Below are positions 26,983 to 36,258 of a stretch of DNA of 64,000 bases, piece by piece. The stretch spans positions 22,144 to 86,143 of the forward strand of contig NZ_JAGPNM010000008.1 of the NCBI RefSeq assembly GCF_018831085.1, read 5' to 3'. Each line of letters begins with the position of its first letter. Within the stretch, counting starts at the first letter, position 1. The position numbers and the translations under genes were made by a program. The notes beneath the pieces are model-generated. The model searched no databases and had not been told where the DNA came from. It saw only the letters and a program-made list of their open reading frames with translations. Origin of the DNA: Rheinheimera oceanensis (GTDB lineage: Bacteria > Pseudomonadota > Gammaproteobacteria > Enterobacterales > Alteromonadaceae).

Positions 26983-28195
26983 CTACCATATTGTTTAACG
27001 CTAAAATCGGCTGCAAAATCGCCATGACAATAAATAACACCATACCGGCCATTACTGCTACCAACACCGGCTCAAATACTTTTAACGATACTGTTACCAG
27101 AGTTTCGAACTCGCGGTCCTGTGTATTGGCTGCACGTTCAAGCATTGAATCAAGCTGGCCGCTTTTTTCGCCGCTGGCAATCATATGCAGCATCATTGGC
27201 GGAAACAGCTTGGTTTGCTCCAGCGCGTTTTTCAGTGAGGTACCTTCACGCACCCTGGCGGTAGCATCTGTTACTGCCTGGCGCATATAAGTATTGCTCA
27301 GCACATCGGCACTAATGCGCATAGCTTCCAGTAACGGCACTGCCGAGGCATTAAGAATACTTAAAGTGCGGGCAAAGCGCGCGGTATTCAGCCCTTTGGT
27401 CACCTTACCGATAAGGCGGCTTTTTAGTACCAGAGCGTCCCAGCGAAAACGAAACGCTGGCTTTAACAGCGCCCGTTTAAATAACACTATTGCCAGCATA
27501 AAGCCAACCAGGACAAACAAGCCGTAAGCGCGTAAAAAGTCACTGGCAGCAATTAAAAATAACGTAGTGCCGGGCAGCGTTTGGCCCATATGCTCAAACT
27601 GGCCAACAATTTTTGGTACCACCGCTGCCAGCAAAATTGATATCACCAGCACAGCAAAACAGGTAAGAATGATAGGGTACAGCAAAGCCTGCAAAATCTG
27701 GCTGCGCATATGCTGGCGTTGCTCGGTGTAATCGGCCAGGCGGTTTAATACCTGATCCAAATGGCCGGATTTTTCCCCGGCAGCCACCATAGAACGGAAC
27801 AGATGATCAAACACGTGCGGAAACTCGGCCAGGCCTTCTGCCAGGCTATAACCTTCCACCACCTTAGAGCGCACGGCCATCATCATATTGGTTAGCCGTG
27901 GCTTATCGCATTGCTCGGCAACAGCCAGCAATGCGCTTTCAATAGGTAAGGCCGCTTCTACCAGTGTGGCAAGCTGACGGGTAAGCAATGCCAATTCAGA
28001 GGCAGAAATACTACGCTTAAACCACTGTTTACCCGATGCCAGCAGTTTTTCCTGCTGTGACGCCAGCGCCACACTAACCGGTGTTAACTTTTGCTCCCGC
28101 AATAACGAACGGGCATGGCGGGCATTATCGGCCTCCAGTACACCTTTACTGTTTTTACCTCTGGCATCCAGTGCCTGATATTCAAAGGCCGGCAC
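26972..28195 (-). CDS. gspF: Type II secretion inner-membrane platform protein GspF
   Basis: A 407-residue polytopic inner-membrane protein with two homologous T2SF domains (about 70-193 and 273-395), each followed by membrane spans. MPAFEYQALDARGKNSKGVL is the family start; SGEKSGQLDSMLERAA marks the second domain. It is the centre of the assembly platform on which GspE acts. One-base overlap with gspE. Confidence 0.95.
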   Translation of the reverse strand: MPAFEYQALDARGKNSKGVLEADNARHARSLLREQKLTPVSVALASQQEKLLASGKQWFKRSISASELALLTRQLATLVEAALPIESALLAVAEQCDKPRLTNMMMAVRSKVVEGYSLAEGLAEFPHVFDHLFRSMVAAGEKSGHLDQVLNRLADYTEQRQHMRSQILQALLYPIILTCFAVLVISILLAAVVPKIVGQFEHMGQTLPGTTLFLIAASDFLRAYGLFVLVGFMLAIVLFKRALLKPAFRFRWDALVLKSRLIGKVTKGLNTARFARTLSILNASAVPLLEAMRISADVLSNTYMRQAVTDATARVREGTSLKNALEQTKLFPPMMLHMIASGEKSGQLDSMLERAANTQDREFETLVTVSLKVFEPVLVAVMAGMVLFIVMAILQPILALNNMVGGG

Positions 28196-29706
28196 TATAC
28201 ATCCTCACGTGTTACACGCAGCACTTCTTCCAGCGTGGTTTCGCCGCTGAGCACTTTGCTAAAACCATCGGCGCGAATACTGGGGCTGTGCTGGCGCACA
28301 TATTTTTCAATAGCCTGTTCACCCTTGCCGTTGTGGATTAGCTCACGGATATGTTCGTCTACCAGCAGCAATTCGTGAATACCGGTACGGCCGCGGTAGC
28401 CGGTAAAATTACATTGATCACACCCTTTGGCACGGTAGATCAGCACGCCTTCTTTTTTGGTTACACCCAGCAGATTGCGCTCTTCTTTATCCGGCTCATG
28501 GGCTTCTTTACAGTGAGTGCACAAAGTACGCACTAAGCGCTGCGCCAGTACGCCCAGTAAGCTGGATGATAATAAAAATGCCTCTACGCCCATATCTTCC
28601 AGCCGGGTAATGGCACCGGCGGCAGTATTGGTATGCAGAGTAGATAACACTAAGTGGCCGGTTAAACTGGCCTGCACCGCAATTTGTGCGGTTTCCAGGT
28701 CGCGTATTTCACCTACCATTACTACATCAGGGTCCTGGCGCAAAATAGCGCGTAAACCGCGGGCAAAGGTCATGCTCACTTTGGTATTAACCTGGGTTTG
28801 GCCTATGCCTTCCAGCTCGTATTCAATCGGATCTTCTACGGTAAGAATATTGCGATCTTTGGTATTAATCTCGGTTAAACCGGCATACAAGGTTGTACTT
28901 TTGCCCGAGCCGGTAGGGCCGGTAACCAGAATAATGCCATGCGGCTTTAAAATAAGTTGCGAAAATGCCTGTTGTACCGACAGCGTCATGCCAAGGTCGG
29001 CTAAATTGAGGTGTGAATTGTTTTTATCCAGCAACCGCATAACAACCCGCTCGCCATGGCTGGACGGCATGGTAGACACCCGCACATCTACCGCCCGGCC
29101 GGCAATACGCAGGCTGATCCGGCCATCCTGCGGTACGCGCTTTTCGGCAATATCCAGCTTGGCCATTACTTTAATACGCGATACCAGCAAGCTGGACAGG
29201 CGCCGGTTTGGCCGCAGCACTTCGCGTAAAATACCGTCTACCCGAAAACGCACTATCAGCGCTTTTTCAAAGGTTTCCACATGAATATCGGACGCCCCCA
29301 GCTTAATGGCTTCACCCAGCATGGCGTTAATCAGCTTGATAATAGGCGCGTCGTCTTCATTTTCCAGTAAATCTTCGCTTTCCTGAATATCATCAGCCAA
29401 CGAAGCCAGGTTTACTTCGTTGCCAATATCTTCCATCAGTTGCTGTGCTTCTGAGGAGTCGCGCTGGTAGCTGGCTTCCAGCATAGCTTCAAACTCTACC
29501 GCCGATAAACGCTGAATTTGAAACGGCTCTGCCAGCATACGCCGCACTTCTAGCACGGCAGCGGCTGTGGTGGCGGTATGAATATACAGCCGCCAGCCTT
29601 CATCAGCCTGCAATTTCAGCAAGACGCCATGGCGTTTGGCAAAACCAAACGGCAGACGGATACGGCTGCTGGCAGGTTTTACCTGTTCTGCTTCCAGCGT
29701 GTCCAT
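28195..29706 (-). CDS. gspE: Type II secretion ATPase GspE
   Basis: A 503-residue cytoplasmic hexameric ATPase that drives pseudopilus assembly. Walker [16 protein letters not shown] is near residue 262, followed by Asp box, Walker B and His box ([19 protein letters not shown]). Near residue 395-440 is the GspE zinc element: CTHC, then about 28 residues, then CDQC. The N-terminal domain that binds GspL is present. TAATG start-stop overlaps with gspD and gspF. Confidence 0.96.
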   Translation of the reverse strand: MDTLEAEQVKPASSRIRLPFGFAKRHGVLLKLQADEGWRLYIHTATTAAAVLEVRRMLAEPFQIQRLSAVEFEAMLEASYQRDSSEAQQLMEDIGNEVNLASLADDIQESEDLLENEDDAPIIKLINAMLGEAIKLGASDIHVETFEKALIVRFRVDGILREVLRPNRRLSSLLVSRIKVMAKLDIAEKRVPQDGRISLRIAGRAVDVRVSTMPSSHGERVVMRLLDKNNSHLNLADLGMTLSVQQAFSQLILKPHGIILVTGPTGSGKSTTLYAGLTEINTKDRNILTVEDPIEYELEGIGQTQVNTKVSMTFARGLRAILRQDPDVVMVGEIRDLETAQIAVQASLTGHLVLSTLHTNTAAGAITRLEDMGVEAFLLSSSLLGVLAQRLVRTLCTHCKEAHEPDKEERNLLGVTKKEGVLIYRAKGCDQCNFTGYRGRTGIHELLLVDEHIRELIHNGKGEQAIEKYVRQHSPSIRADGFSKVLSGETTLEEVLRVTREDV

Positions 29707-31823
29707 TAGTCTTGCTTCCCTTGCTCAATACCGGCAGGTGGTTGCTGTTTATTCATATAATCATCAAAAGTAGGTGGCAGGGTTAAAGAGTCATCCCACT
29801 CGGGCAATACTACCTGCCTGGTGTTTGGCATTAAGCGAATGCCCTCTTCCTCGCGTTTTAACTGCTCGGCACGGATATAGTTATATTTTGTTTTAGAAAT
29901 ACCGGAAATCGCCGAACCTTCACGCACTATGGTGGCTTTAATAAATACCATCAGGTTACGTTTTTGTTTGGTTACGCTGGTCGATTTAAATAAATGCCCC
30001 AAAATAGGGATATCGCCCAAAATTGGCACCTTAGACTCACTTTCCTGCACATCTTCGTCAATTAAACCGCCCAGCACCACGGTAGCGCCATCATCGGCCA
30101 TAACGGTAGTTTTAATTTCACGCTTATTAATAGTGATATCCACCGCAGTAGCACCACCAATACTGGACACTTCCTGCTCGATGGTTAACTGCACCGCATC
30201 ACCTTCATTAATTTGCGGCGTAACTTTAAGCTTTATACCCACTTCCTGCCGGTCTACCTGCTGGAACGGGTTAGTATTGTTAGAGCCGGTGGTAGAGCCG
30301 GTAATTACCGGTACCTCCTGGCCTACCAGAAAGAAGGCTTCCTGGTTATCCATAGTAGTAATATGCGGCGTGGCCAGTACGTTAGAGTTAGTGCTGGTGC
30401 GTACAGCCTGTAAAATAGCAGCCCAGTTGCCATTATAAAAACCCACCATAGCGCCATTTAAGCCACTCAGTACATTTGCTAATGCTGAATAATCCCGATT
30501 GGAATCAGGGACAGTCGTGATGACTTCACGACCTTCAACAATAGTTGTTGTTGTAGAGCCGCGAGTAACCTGTGAAGCCACCGCAGCACCACCGGCTACA
30601 TTAATAATCGGTATTGTATTACCGTTATTAAAGTTAGTGCCGCCGCCATTGGCATTAAGCCACTGCACACCAAAGTCGGTACCATCGCCTTCAAATACTT
30701 CAACAATAATGGCTTCAACCAGCACCTGGGCACGGCGGATATCCAGCTGGCGCAGCACTTCTTCTAACGAGCGCATCATATCCGGCTGGGCCGTGATCAC
30801 CAGCGAGTTACTATCAGCATGGGCTTCAATGCTGATAGACCGGCCGCTATTGGCGGCGGCACTGCGCCCGCCTTGCGCTCCGGCTGCACCGCTACCGCCC
30901 TGTACTTCAGCCACTATAGATTCGCTTACGCCTTTTAATACCGGCACCAGCTCTTCTGCTTTGGCGTATTTTAAATAAAACACCCTGGTGTTACCGCTGG
31001 TTTGCAGCTCGCTGTCCAGCCGTTTTGCCAGTTCAATCACGCGCTGGCGCGCCTGCAATTCGCCGCTGACAATTACACTGTTGGTACGCTCGTCAGCCAC
31101 AATACGCGGTACCAGAAAATCAGGTTGTTCAGCACGGCCCTGGCTTTTATAAATACTTTCCAGAATACGTACAATTTCAGGTGCAGAAGCATATTGCAGT
31201 TTGACGATTTCCAGTTCCTGATCGCCTGCCTTATCTACCCGCTGAATAATATCTACCAGCCGGTTTACCACGGCGGCCGGGCCGGTCATCATAATTACGT
31301 TAGACGGGTCGTAGTTGACTACATGGCCGCCACCGGCCTGGTTACTAAACTGGCGTAGTAATGGTGCCAACTCGCGTACCGAGACATTGCGCACCTGCAC
31401 CACCCGGGTAACCATTTCGTCGCCCTGGCCCGGTGCATCATCGGTTACCACCGGAATATTGCTGGTTTTGGCGTCTTTATTACGCACAACCTTTAATACG
31501 CCATTCTCCATTTCCACTACGGCAAAGCTGTATACTTCAAGCACGTTAAGAAAAAACTGATAATACTGCTTCTCATTCAGCATTTCGTAGCTGCGTACAT
31601 TAATACGGCCACGCACCTGCGGATCAACAATAATGGTTTTTTTCAGGTTCATACCGACGATATTAATAAACTCATTAATATCGGTGCCTTTGAAGTTAGG
31701 CGAATACATCACCTCTTCCTGTGCTACAACAGTAACACCAGGCACAACGGCTGTGAGCGCAGCCGCCACGAGCAAACTGGCCAGCGAACGGCGGGAGAAT
31801 AAAGAAAATTGCCCTGATTTCAT
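29706..31823 (-). CDS. gspD: Type II secretion outer-membrane secretin GspD
   Basis: A 705-residue secretin forming the outer-membrane channel. A signal peptide (about 1-34) is followed by the N0 domain, three N1-N3 domains (about 130-330) with [19 protein letters not shown], and the secretin core (about 400-640) with [10 protein letters not shown] and [16 protein letters not shown]. The C-terminal S-domain (about 645-705) could bind a pilotin. It follows gspC by 27 bases. Confidence 0.95.
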   Translation of the reverse strand: MKSGQFSLFSRRSLASLLVAAALTAVVPGVTVVAQEEVMYSPNFKGTDINEFINIVGMNLKKTIIVDPQVRGRINVRSYEMLNEKQYYQFFLNVLEVYSFAVVEMENGVLKVVRNKDAKTSNIPVVTDDAPGQGDEMVTRVVQVRNVSVRELAPLLRQFSNQAGGGHVVNYDPSNVIMMTGPAAVVNRLVDIIQRVDKAGDQELEIVKLQYASAPEIVRILESIYKSQGRAEQPDFLVPRIVADERTNSVIVSGELQARQRVIELAKRLDSELQTSGNTRVFYLKYAKAEELVPVLKGVSESIVAEVQGGSGAAGAQGGRSAAANSGRSISIEAHADSNSLVITAQPDMMRSLEEVLRQLDIRRAQVLVEAIIVEVFEGDGTDFGVQWLNANGGGTNFNNGNTIPIINVAGGAAVASQVTRGSTTTTIVEGREVITTVPDSNRDYSALANVLSGLNGAMVGFYNGNWAAILQAVRTSTNSNVLATPHITTMDNQEAFFLVGQEVPVITGSTTGSNNTNPFQQVDRQEVGIKLKVTPQINEGDAVQLTIEQEVSSIGGATAVDITINKREIKTTVMADDGATVVLGGLIDEDVQESESKVPILGDIPILGHLFKSTSVTKQKRNLMVFIKATIVREGSAISGISKTKYNYIRAEQLKREEEGIRLMPNTRQVVLPEWDDSLTLPPTFDDYMNKQQPPAGIEQGKQD

Positions 31824-31850
31824 TAATTTATAACCAATTAGTTTTAATAA

Positions 31851-32795
31851 TTATTGTGACAGATTAACCAGAATATCCCTGATCTCGCCATCGCGCTCTA
31901 TTTTTATTGCCGCTTCTTTGGCATCGCGCAATTCATTAATTACGTTCATTGCCTGCTGCATATCATTTAACCTAATACCATTAATTTCTACCGCCAAATC
32001 ATTCGGCCGCAAACCAAGCTGGGTAAACAAAGACGGGTCTTTGCCGGGCATTAAGCGGTAGCCTGCCAGTTGGCCATTATCCCGCTGTGGCGACACCCGG
32101 ATATAATCAAAAAATTTCATTGGCTGGGCAATCAGCTCGTCGCGCCGTAAATCCAGGTCTTCACTTACCTGCAATGGCTGCATTTCCATAGGTTCTGGTG
32201 CCGGTGCCATATCCATTATTGGTTCGTCTGTTTGTTCATCGGCGCGGCCAAGGCCGGCATTAGCCTGCGCAATTTTGGTGTATTCAAAACCATCCAGCAT
32301 CAGGGTTTCATAGCGTCCGGCTTGTTGCAGTAACACCCGGTCTGACAACACCTGTTTTAACACCGCACTGGTACCTTCAATGGTATCGTCAATCGCGTAG
32401 GTTGCTTCGCTGCCACGGCTTTCAATAATGGCACTGCCCTGGTTCGGGCTACTGCCCACCGCTACCAGACCGGTTAATTTAACATTTAGCTGGGTTTTTG
32501 GCGCTTCGGTCACTACCGGTGTGGCCGGTTTTACCGGCACTGCAGAGGCTTTGCCAAACAACGAAAAACCGGTTAACGCCGCCAGGCTAATACCACCGCT
32601 TTGTTTAACTGCAGCAGGGCCCGCAGCCGGTGGTAAAGCACTATTTTCAGGTACTGGCACCAGTTGCCAGCTAAAGCGTGCCAACAGCCATGCCAGTACA
32701 ATAACCAAAACCAGGTTCAGCACCTGCTGCACCCTGTTTAATGGCACTTTTTGTAGTTGTCTCACTAACTGCTGCGTGTCTAATAACGGCTTCAT
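31851..32795 (-). CDS. gspC: Type II secretion protein GspC
   Basis: A 314-residue bitopic inner-membrane protein that couples the platform to the secretin. Cytoplasmic start, span about 26-45, the homology region (about 100-170, LNVKLTGLVAVGSSPNQGSAI) that contacts GspD, and a C-terminal PDZ domain (about 225-314, YRLMPGKDPSLFTQLGLRPN). First gene of the gspCDEFGHIJKLMN operon; its promoter should lie in the 169 bases shared with divergent hslR. Confidence 0.93.
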   Translation of the reverse strand: MKPLLDTQQLVRQLQKVPLNRVQQVLNLVLVIVLAWLLARFSWQLVPVPENSALPPAAGPAAVKQSGGISLAALTGFSLFGKASAVPVKPATPVVTEAPKTQLNVKLTGLVAVGSSPNQGSAIIESRGSEATYAIDDTIEGTSAVLKQVLSDRVLLQQAGRYETLMLDGFEYTKIAQANAGLGRADEQTDEPIMDMAPAPEPMEMQPLQVSEDLDLRRDELIAQPMKFFDYIRVSPQRDNGQLAGYRLMPGKDPSLFTQLGLRPNDLAVEINGIRLNDMQQAMNVINELRDAKEAAIKIERDGEIRDILVNLSQ

Positions 32796-32964
32796 TGCAC
32801 ACTTCTACTTTAAGAGAGAAATTTATCTTACCCAGTTGTCTGCCAGCCAACAAGGCCAGCACTGAAATTTACAAGGTATTAACCATGTTTTTTTCGTATC
32901 TAACGCCATTTAGCCTGCTTTGGCACTATAATGGCGATCTTAGTTCGGCCATACAGTGTAAATT

Positions 32965-33378
32965 ATGTCGTCAGCAAAACAACCCGCGCAGGATACCGCT
33001 ACAACATTACGGTTAGATAAATGGCTATGGGCCTGCCGTTTTTATAAAACCCGCGCTCTGGCCAAAGAGATGATCGAAGGCGGTAAAGTACATTATAATG
33101 GTCAACGCTGCAAAGCCAGCAGAACAGTAGAAACCGGTGCTACAGTGCGCCTGCCACAGGGCACTGATGAAAAAGTGGTAGTAGTGCTGGGTTTGTCGGA
33201 AAAACGCCTGGCCGCACCGCTGGCGCAACAACTGTACGAAGAAACCGCCGACAGCATAGAGCAACGGTTAAAACGGGCCGAGCTGAGAAAAACCAACAGC
33301 TTGTTTGCACCGCATCCGGAGACCAAACCAGATAAAAAAGAGCGGCGTAAGCTGCTTTTATTAAAATCGCAGCAGTAA
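32965..33378 (+). CDS. hslR: Heat-shock protein 15 (ribosome-associated)
   Basis: A 137-residue RNA-binding protein. The S4 domain occupies residues about 14-75 (LRLDKWLWACRFYKTRALAK), and the basic C-terminus ends in Lys-rich HPETKPDKKERRKLLLLKS. Hsp15 binds free 50S subunits carrying nascent chains after translation errors. It is followed after nine bases by hslO, as in E. coli. Confidence 0.94.
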   Translation: MSSAKQPAQDTATTLRLDKWLWACRFYKTRALAKEMIEGGKVHYNGQRCKASRTVETGATVRLPQGTDEKVVVVLGLSEKRLAAPLAQQLYEETADSIEQRLKRAELRKTNSLFAPHPETKPDKKERRKLLLLKSQQ

Positions 33379-33387
33379 GAGAACAGC

Positions 33388-34236
33388 ATGAATTCAGATA
33401 ATTTATTCCGCTTTTTATTTCAAAACCGCAACGTACGCGGCGAACTGGTGCAACTGGCCGACAGCCTGGACCAAATGCTGTTGCACCATAATTACCCATT
33501 GCCGGTAAAACAGTTATTAGCAGAATTGGTTGCAGCTACCAGCCTGTTAACTGCTACGCTGAAACTGGATGGTGATATAGCCGTACAAATTCAGGGTGAT
33601 GGCCCGGTACGTTTTGCTGCAGTAAATGGCACTGATCTGCAGCAGTTTCGCGGTGTAGTGAGGATGCAGGCAGAAATTTCCGGTGACAGCTTTCGCGATC
33701 TGATTGGTGAGGGCTATCTGCTGGTAACCATTACGCCAAAACAGGGCGAGCGTTATCAGGGCATTATCCCGTTAAGTGGTGACAGTTTAACCAGCACGCT
33801 GGAAGCTTATTTTGCCCAGTCAGAACAATTGCCCACCCGGTTATACCTGTACACTGACTTACAAGCAGCACACTGCCGCGCAGCGGGCTTTATGCTGCAG
33901 GTACTGCCGGTTGAGCAGCAAAAAGCTAAGGCTGATTTTGAAGATTTAGTGGTGTTAAGCGATACCCTGACCCAAGACGAAATATTCAGCCTGCCTGCAG
34001 AGCAACTGCTATACCGTTTATTTCATCAGGAAGAGGTAGAGCTGTTTGCCCCGCAACCCGTCAGCTTTGTTTGTGGTTGCTCAAAAGAGAAATGCGCCTC
34101 AGCCATTATCAGCCTGGGCCGCGACGTGATTAACGAACATATCGCCGAAGGTAAACTGGATATTAACTGCGAATACTGCAATACCACCTACCACTTTAGT
34201 CCGGCCGATTTAACCGTCTTACTACAGCAAATGTAG
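33388..34236 (+). CDS. hslO: Redox-regulated chaperone Hsp33
   Basis: A 282-residue cytosolic holdase chaperone activated by oxidation. The C-terminal zinc/redox switch is intact: VCGCSKEKC supplies CxC and CEYCNTTYHF supplies CxxC. The N-terminal domain begins with NLFRFLFQNRNVRGELVQL. Second gene of hslR-hslO, followed by a hairpin terminator. Confidence 0.95.
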   Translation: MNSDNLFRFLFQNRNVRGELVQLADSLDQMLLHHNYPLPVKQLLAELVAATSLLTATLKLDGDIAVQIQGDGPVRFAAVNGTDLQQFRGVVRMQAEISGDSFRDLIGEGYLLVTITPKQGERYQGIIPLSGDSLTSTLEAYFAQSEQLPTRLYLYTDLQAAHCRAAGFMLQVLPVEQQKAKADFEDLVVLSDTLTQDEIFSLPAEQLLYRLFHQEEVELFAPQPVSFVCGCSKEKCASAIISLGRDVINEHIAEGKLDINCEYCNTTYHFSPADLTVLLQQM

Positions 34237-34242
34237 TATGCC

Positions 34243-34270
34243 AACAGCCGTCGCTATAGCGGCGGCTGTT
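34243..34270 (+). terminator. hslO terminator
   Basis: AACAGCCGTCGC and GCGGCGGCTGTT pair over 12 positions with one wobble and a four-base loop; ATTTCATTTT follows. It starts seven bases past the hslO stop. Confidence 0.8.
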
Positions 34271-34293
34271 ATTTCATTTTATGTTTTTGCTAC

Positions 34294-34635
34294 TTAGTCA
34301 TCCCGCGTTAGTACTTCCAGCAGTTCAATCTCAAACAACAAATTGCTATTGGCCGGGATCATAGTGCCTATCTGACGCTCGCCATAGGCCAGCGCAGCCG
34401 GTACCCACAGCTTGCGCTTACCACCGGTTTTCATACCCTTAAGACCCAATATCCAGCCCTGGATCACGCGGTTATTACTCAGCACTATCTGAAACGGCTC
34501 GCCACGTTTGTATGACGAGTCAAACTCAGTGCCATCTTCCAGCCAGCCACGGTAATGCGCAGTAATCAACGCCCCGCGCTCAGCGGCTTTGCCGGTACCT
34601 TCGATAAGGTCTTCAATTTTTACTTCGGGTTGCAT
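34294..34635 (-). CDS. FKBP-type peptidyl-prolyl isomerase
   Basis: A 113-residue single-domain cytoplasmic FKBP. The fold motifs are ALITAHYRGWLEDGTEFDSS, VIQGWILGLKGMKTGGKRKL and IPANSNLLFEIELLEV, with the active-site aromatic and Asp residues conserved. I take the start at MQPEVKIEDL (34635) because the frame's upstream part, to 34707, reads into the arfA remnant and adds no FKBP sequence. No signal peptide. Its role is proline isomerisation in protein folding; specific partner unknown. Confidence 0.88.
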   Translation of the reverse strand: MQPEVKIEDLIEGTGKAAERGALITAHYRGWLEDGTEFDSSYKRGEPFQIVLSNNRVIQGWILGLKGMKTGGKRKLWVPAALAYGERQIGTMIPANSNLLFEIELLEVLTRDD

Positions 34636-34699
34636 GGGTTGGTCTTTAGATAAAATTAATGCCGGTATTATAGCGAGATATTTAATGGCGATGTGCAGG

Positions 34700-34787
34700 A
34701 ACAACAAGGGCGTAACTTTTTAAATTACGCCCTTTTCGGTTGTAGGACCCTTTGCCTTTCTCGATTTTACCACTTGGGTTTGAAACA
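34700..34787 (-). pseudogene. arfA 3'-end remnant (duplicated fragment)
   Basis: These 88 bases align with 35962-36050 inside arfA. The first 54 differ at only three positions, all in the loop of the regulatory hairpin; the stem AAGGGCGTAA/TTACGCCCTT is unchanged. Toward the gene's 5' side the match weakens, with one base lost, so the frame is broken (it reads into a stop inside the hairpin), and the N-terminal third of arfA is missing. The fragment is in the same orientation as intact arfA and, with it, brackets the RelE/ParE-like module and a membrane protein gene. Confidence 0.75.
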
Positions 34788-34801
34788 TCTCTTAGGCTAT
34801 A

Positions 34802-35389
34802 TCACGGATTAATTTGCTGCTTGCCTTCCGCTTCTTGCTGTAAAAAGCGCTGCTTTGCCTGTTGCTGCTTTTCTCTGGCAGTCAGGTGCTGCGCCAATTG
34901 TGCTGTTTCATCTGATGTGCCGCGCACAATAATTCGACGTGTATCGTTATCAAAACACAAGGCTTCGTTTTTGCTCCATGCCGTTATCGTTACCCGGTTA
35001 GTTAACAGTGTTAACACGGGGCACGGCTGATATCCGGCGTACTTTGCCTTGTTGTCCCAGTAACTGTTAATGGCAAAACTGCCGATAACTACCAACACTA
35101 AGCCGGCCAACACACCTATTGCAGTAGTTTTACCGTTGTCAGCGGGTAACGGTTGTTTGCATAGCCCGCGCCACAGTCTGTTAGCGGCATAGCTGAGCAT
35201 AAATACCAGAGCAACTAAAGCACCGGGCAAGTAGCCATAAAAGCTACTCAATACAATAAGAGGCTTGGCGCTGGAAATCTCAGCGAATTGTGTTTGCAAT
35301 GAATAGAGTAATGTCCAACTGCCTGCGATCAGCAAAATACCGAAAAACAGCAGGGCAATAAAATCTTTAAGCATTGAACGTTGATTCAT
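34802..35389 (-). CDS. Unrecognised membrane protein cotranscribed with a toxin gene
   Basis: A 195-residue protein I do not recognise. It has three likely membrane segments (about 9-29, 48-68 and 88-108), then a soluble C-terminal part of about 85 residues with two Cys (in GYQPCPVL and NEALCFD) and a charged helical tail rich in Gln, Lys and Glu. The Cys-Trp-Cys spacing recalls small membrane proteins of unknown function such as DUF1240, but I cannot assert this. It overlaps the RelE/ParE toxin gene by 23 bases, so it is probably translated from the same message, and it ends just before the arfA remnant. Confidence 0.65.
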   Translation of the reverse strand: MNQRSMLKDFIALLFFGILLIAGSWTLLYSLQTQFAEISSAKPLIVLSSFYGYLPGALVALVFMLSYAANRLWRGLCKQPLPADNGKTTAIGVLAGLVLVVIGSFAINSYWDNKAKYAGYQPCPVLTLLTNRVTITAWSKNEALCFDNDTRRIIVRGTSDETAQLAQHLTAREKQQQAKQRFLQQEAEGKQQINP

Positions 35390-35666
35390 CGGCTAAATGC
35401 ATTCGGCTTCTGATCACCGCTAGTACTTCAATCTGATCAGGTTTGATGTAATAAATAATCCGGTAATCCCTGTATAGCACCTCACGAATTTGCGCCAGAT
35501 TATACTCAGGCACAATTCTGCCGGACAAAGGATGTTGGGCGATTTGCTCAGAGCGACGTGTTATTTCATCAACCGTTTTAAGTGCATAAACTGCTGAGTC
35601 TGCAGCTATGTATTGAAAAATAGCATCAAGATGTTCTGCAGCATTTGCAGACCAAAGTACTTTCAC
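35367..35666 (-). CDS. RelE/ParE-family toxin
   Basis: A 99-residue protein of the RelE/ParE toxin superfamily. Recognisable parts are the N-terminal strand KVLWSANAAEHLDAIFQYIA, HPLSGRIVPEY in the middle, and VLYRDYRIIYYI with a closing VIRSRMHL. The pattern looks closer to ParE (gyrase-type) than to the mRNA-cleaving RelE group, but target cannot be decided from sequence. A small antitoxin gene lies 11 bases upstream and a membrane protein gene overlaps its end. Type II toxin-antitoxin assignment is firm; family branch is not. Confidence 0.85.
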   Translation of the reverse strand: MKVLWSANAAEHLDAIFQYIAADSAVYALKTVDEITRRSEQIAQHPLSGRIVPEYNLAQIREVLYRDYRIIYYIKPDQIEVLAVIRSRMHLADESTFNA

Positions 35667-35677
35667 TTAGTTCACTC

Positions 35678-35866
35678 TTACTCAGGCAAGCCGTACTTTT
35701 GCCGGATTTCCTGCACAGATTGCAACTTGCCCTGTTCGCTGTCACGTAAACCGTTTTCTACCGCCTGGCGCACGTAAATCTGCTCCATCAGATCGTCCCA
35801 GGTGGCATCAGCGGGTAGTTTATCTATCAGTTTATGGGCGTCATCTTTTTTAAGCGGGCTTGGCAT
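35678..35866 (-). CDS. Antitoxin of the RelE/ParE-like module
   Basis: A 62-residue acidic protein directly before the toxin gene, the usual antitoxin-first order. It has a short N-terminal segment (SPLKKDDAHKLIDKLP) and a helical C-terminus (EQIYVRQAVENGLRDSEQGK) that would wrap the toxin. AGGAGAT stands well placed before the ATG. No clear DNA-binding fold is visible in so short a chain. Assigned by position and size. Confidence 0.75.
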   Translation of the reverse strand: MPSPLKKDDAHKLIDKLPADATWDDLMEQIYVRQAVENGLRDSEQGKLQSVQEIRQKYGLPE

Positions 35867-35919
35867 GGTTGCATCTCCTTCAACGTAGTAATTGTTGGCC
35901 GGATGCGGGTGAAAAGCAA

Positions 35920-36129
35920 TTAAAAAGCAACGGTATGTTGTTTAACGCAGCGGCTTACCAAAACAACAAGGGCGTAATCTTTTGAATTACGCCCTTTTCG
36001 GTTGTAGGACCCTTTACCCTTTTTTGCCTTAACCACCCTGGTTTGAAACAACTTACTGGTGACTAAGGCCTTAATCGCATTATCGCGGATTTCGCCGCGG
36101 CCATGCTCGGTTGCCGCTGGTTTACTCAT
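35920..36129 (-). CDS. arfA: Alternative ribosome-rescue factor ArfA
   Basis: A 69-residue basic protein. The ArfA core is RGEIRDNAIKALVTSKLFQT followed by RVVKAKKGKGSYNRKGR, which matches E. coli ArfA. ArfA recruits release factor 2 to ribosomes stalled on messages without a stop codon, backing up tmRNA. As in E. coli, a strong hairpin lies inside the coding region (35968-35996), just after the KGR segment; in the known system the message is cut or terminated there, so the protein made is truncated and degraded through tmRNA unless tmRNA is lacking. The C-terminal 20 residues past the hairpin would normally not be made. Confidence 0.9.
   Translation of the reverse strand: MSKPAATEHGRGEIRDNAIKALVTSKLFQTRVVKAKKGKGSYNRKGRNSKDYALVVLVSRCVKQHTVAF
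35968..35996 (-). promoter_or_regulatory. Hairpin inside arfA coding region
   Basis: Perfect 11-base arms AAGGGCGTAAT and ATTACGCCCTT with a seven-base loop, inside the reading frame. Known arfA genes carry such a stem, which makes the message end before the stop codon and so ties ArfA levels to tmRNA activity. Presence is seen; function is by analogy. Confidence 0.8.
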
Positions 36130-36229
36130 CTTGGTTCTCCTGTTGAAAAAACGCGCAAAGTGTAACTGCGCTCTTGGGCCTTAGCAAGGGCGGTAAGTTC
36201 CGTGTGAAACGGAAATTGCAAAACTCAGC

Positions 36230-36258
36230 TTGTCAGTACCACGCTGCGTGACTACACT
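36230..36258 (+). promoter_or_regulatory. parDE promoter
   Basis: TTGTCA (36230-36235) and TACACT (36253-36258) are separated by 17 bases, a good sigma-70 promoter. The -10 box runs into the palindromic operator. Confidence 0.7.

Noticed and set aside
28517..29284. A 255-codon open frame opposite gspE
   Set aside because: The longest antisense frame in the window, but gspE is certain and the frame is low-complexity Ser/Arg sequence.
29929..30438. A 169-codon open frame on the plus strand opposite gspD
   Set aside because: It lies wholly antisense to the secretin core, has no family resemblance or ribosome site, and its composition is what the gspD codons produce in reverse.
34294..34707. 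A longer FKBP start at 34707
   Set aside because: The added 24 residues come from the arfA remnant side, are not FKBP sequence and look only superficially like a signal peptide.
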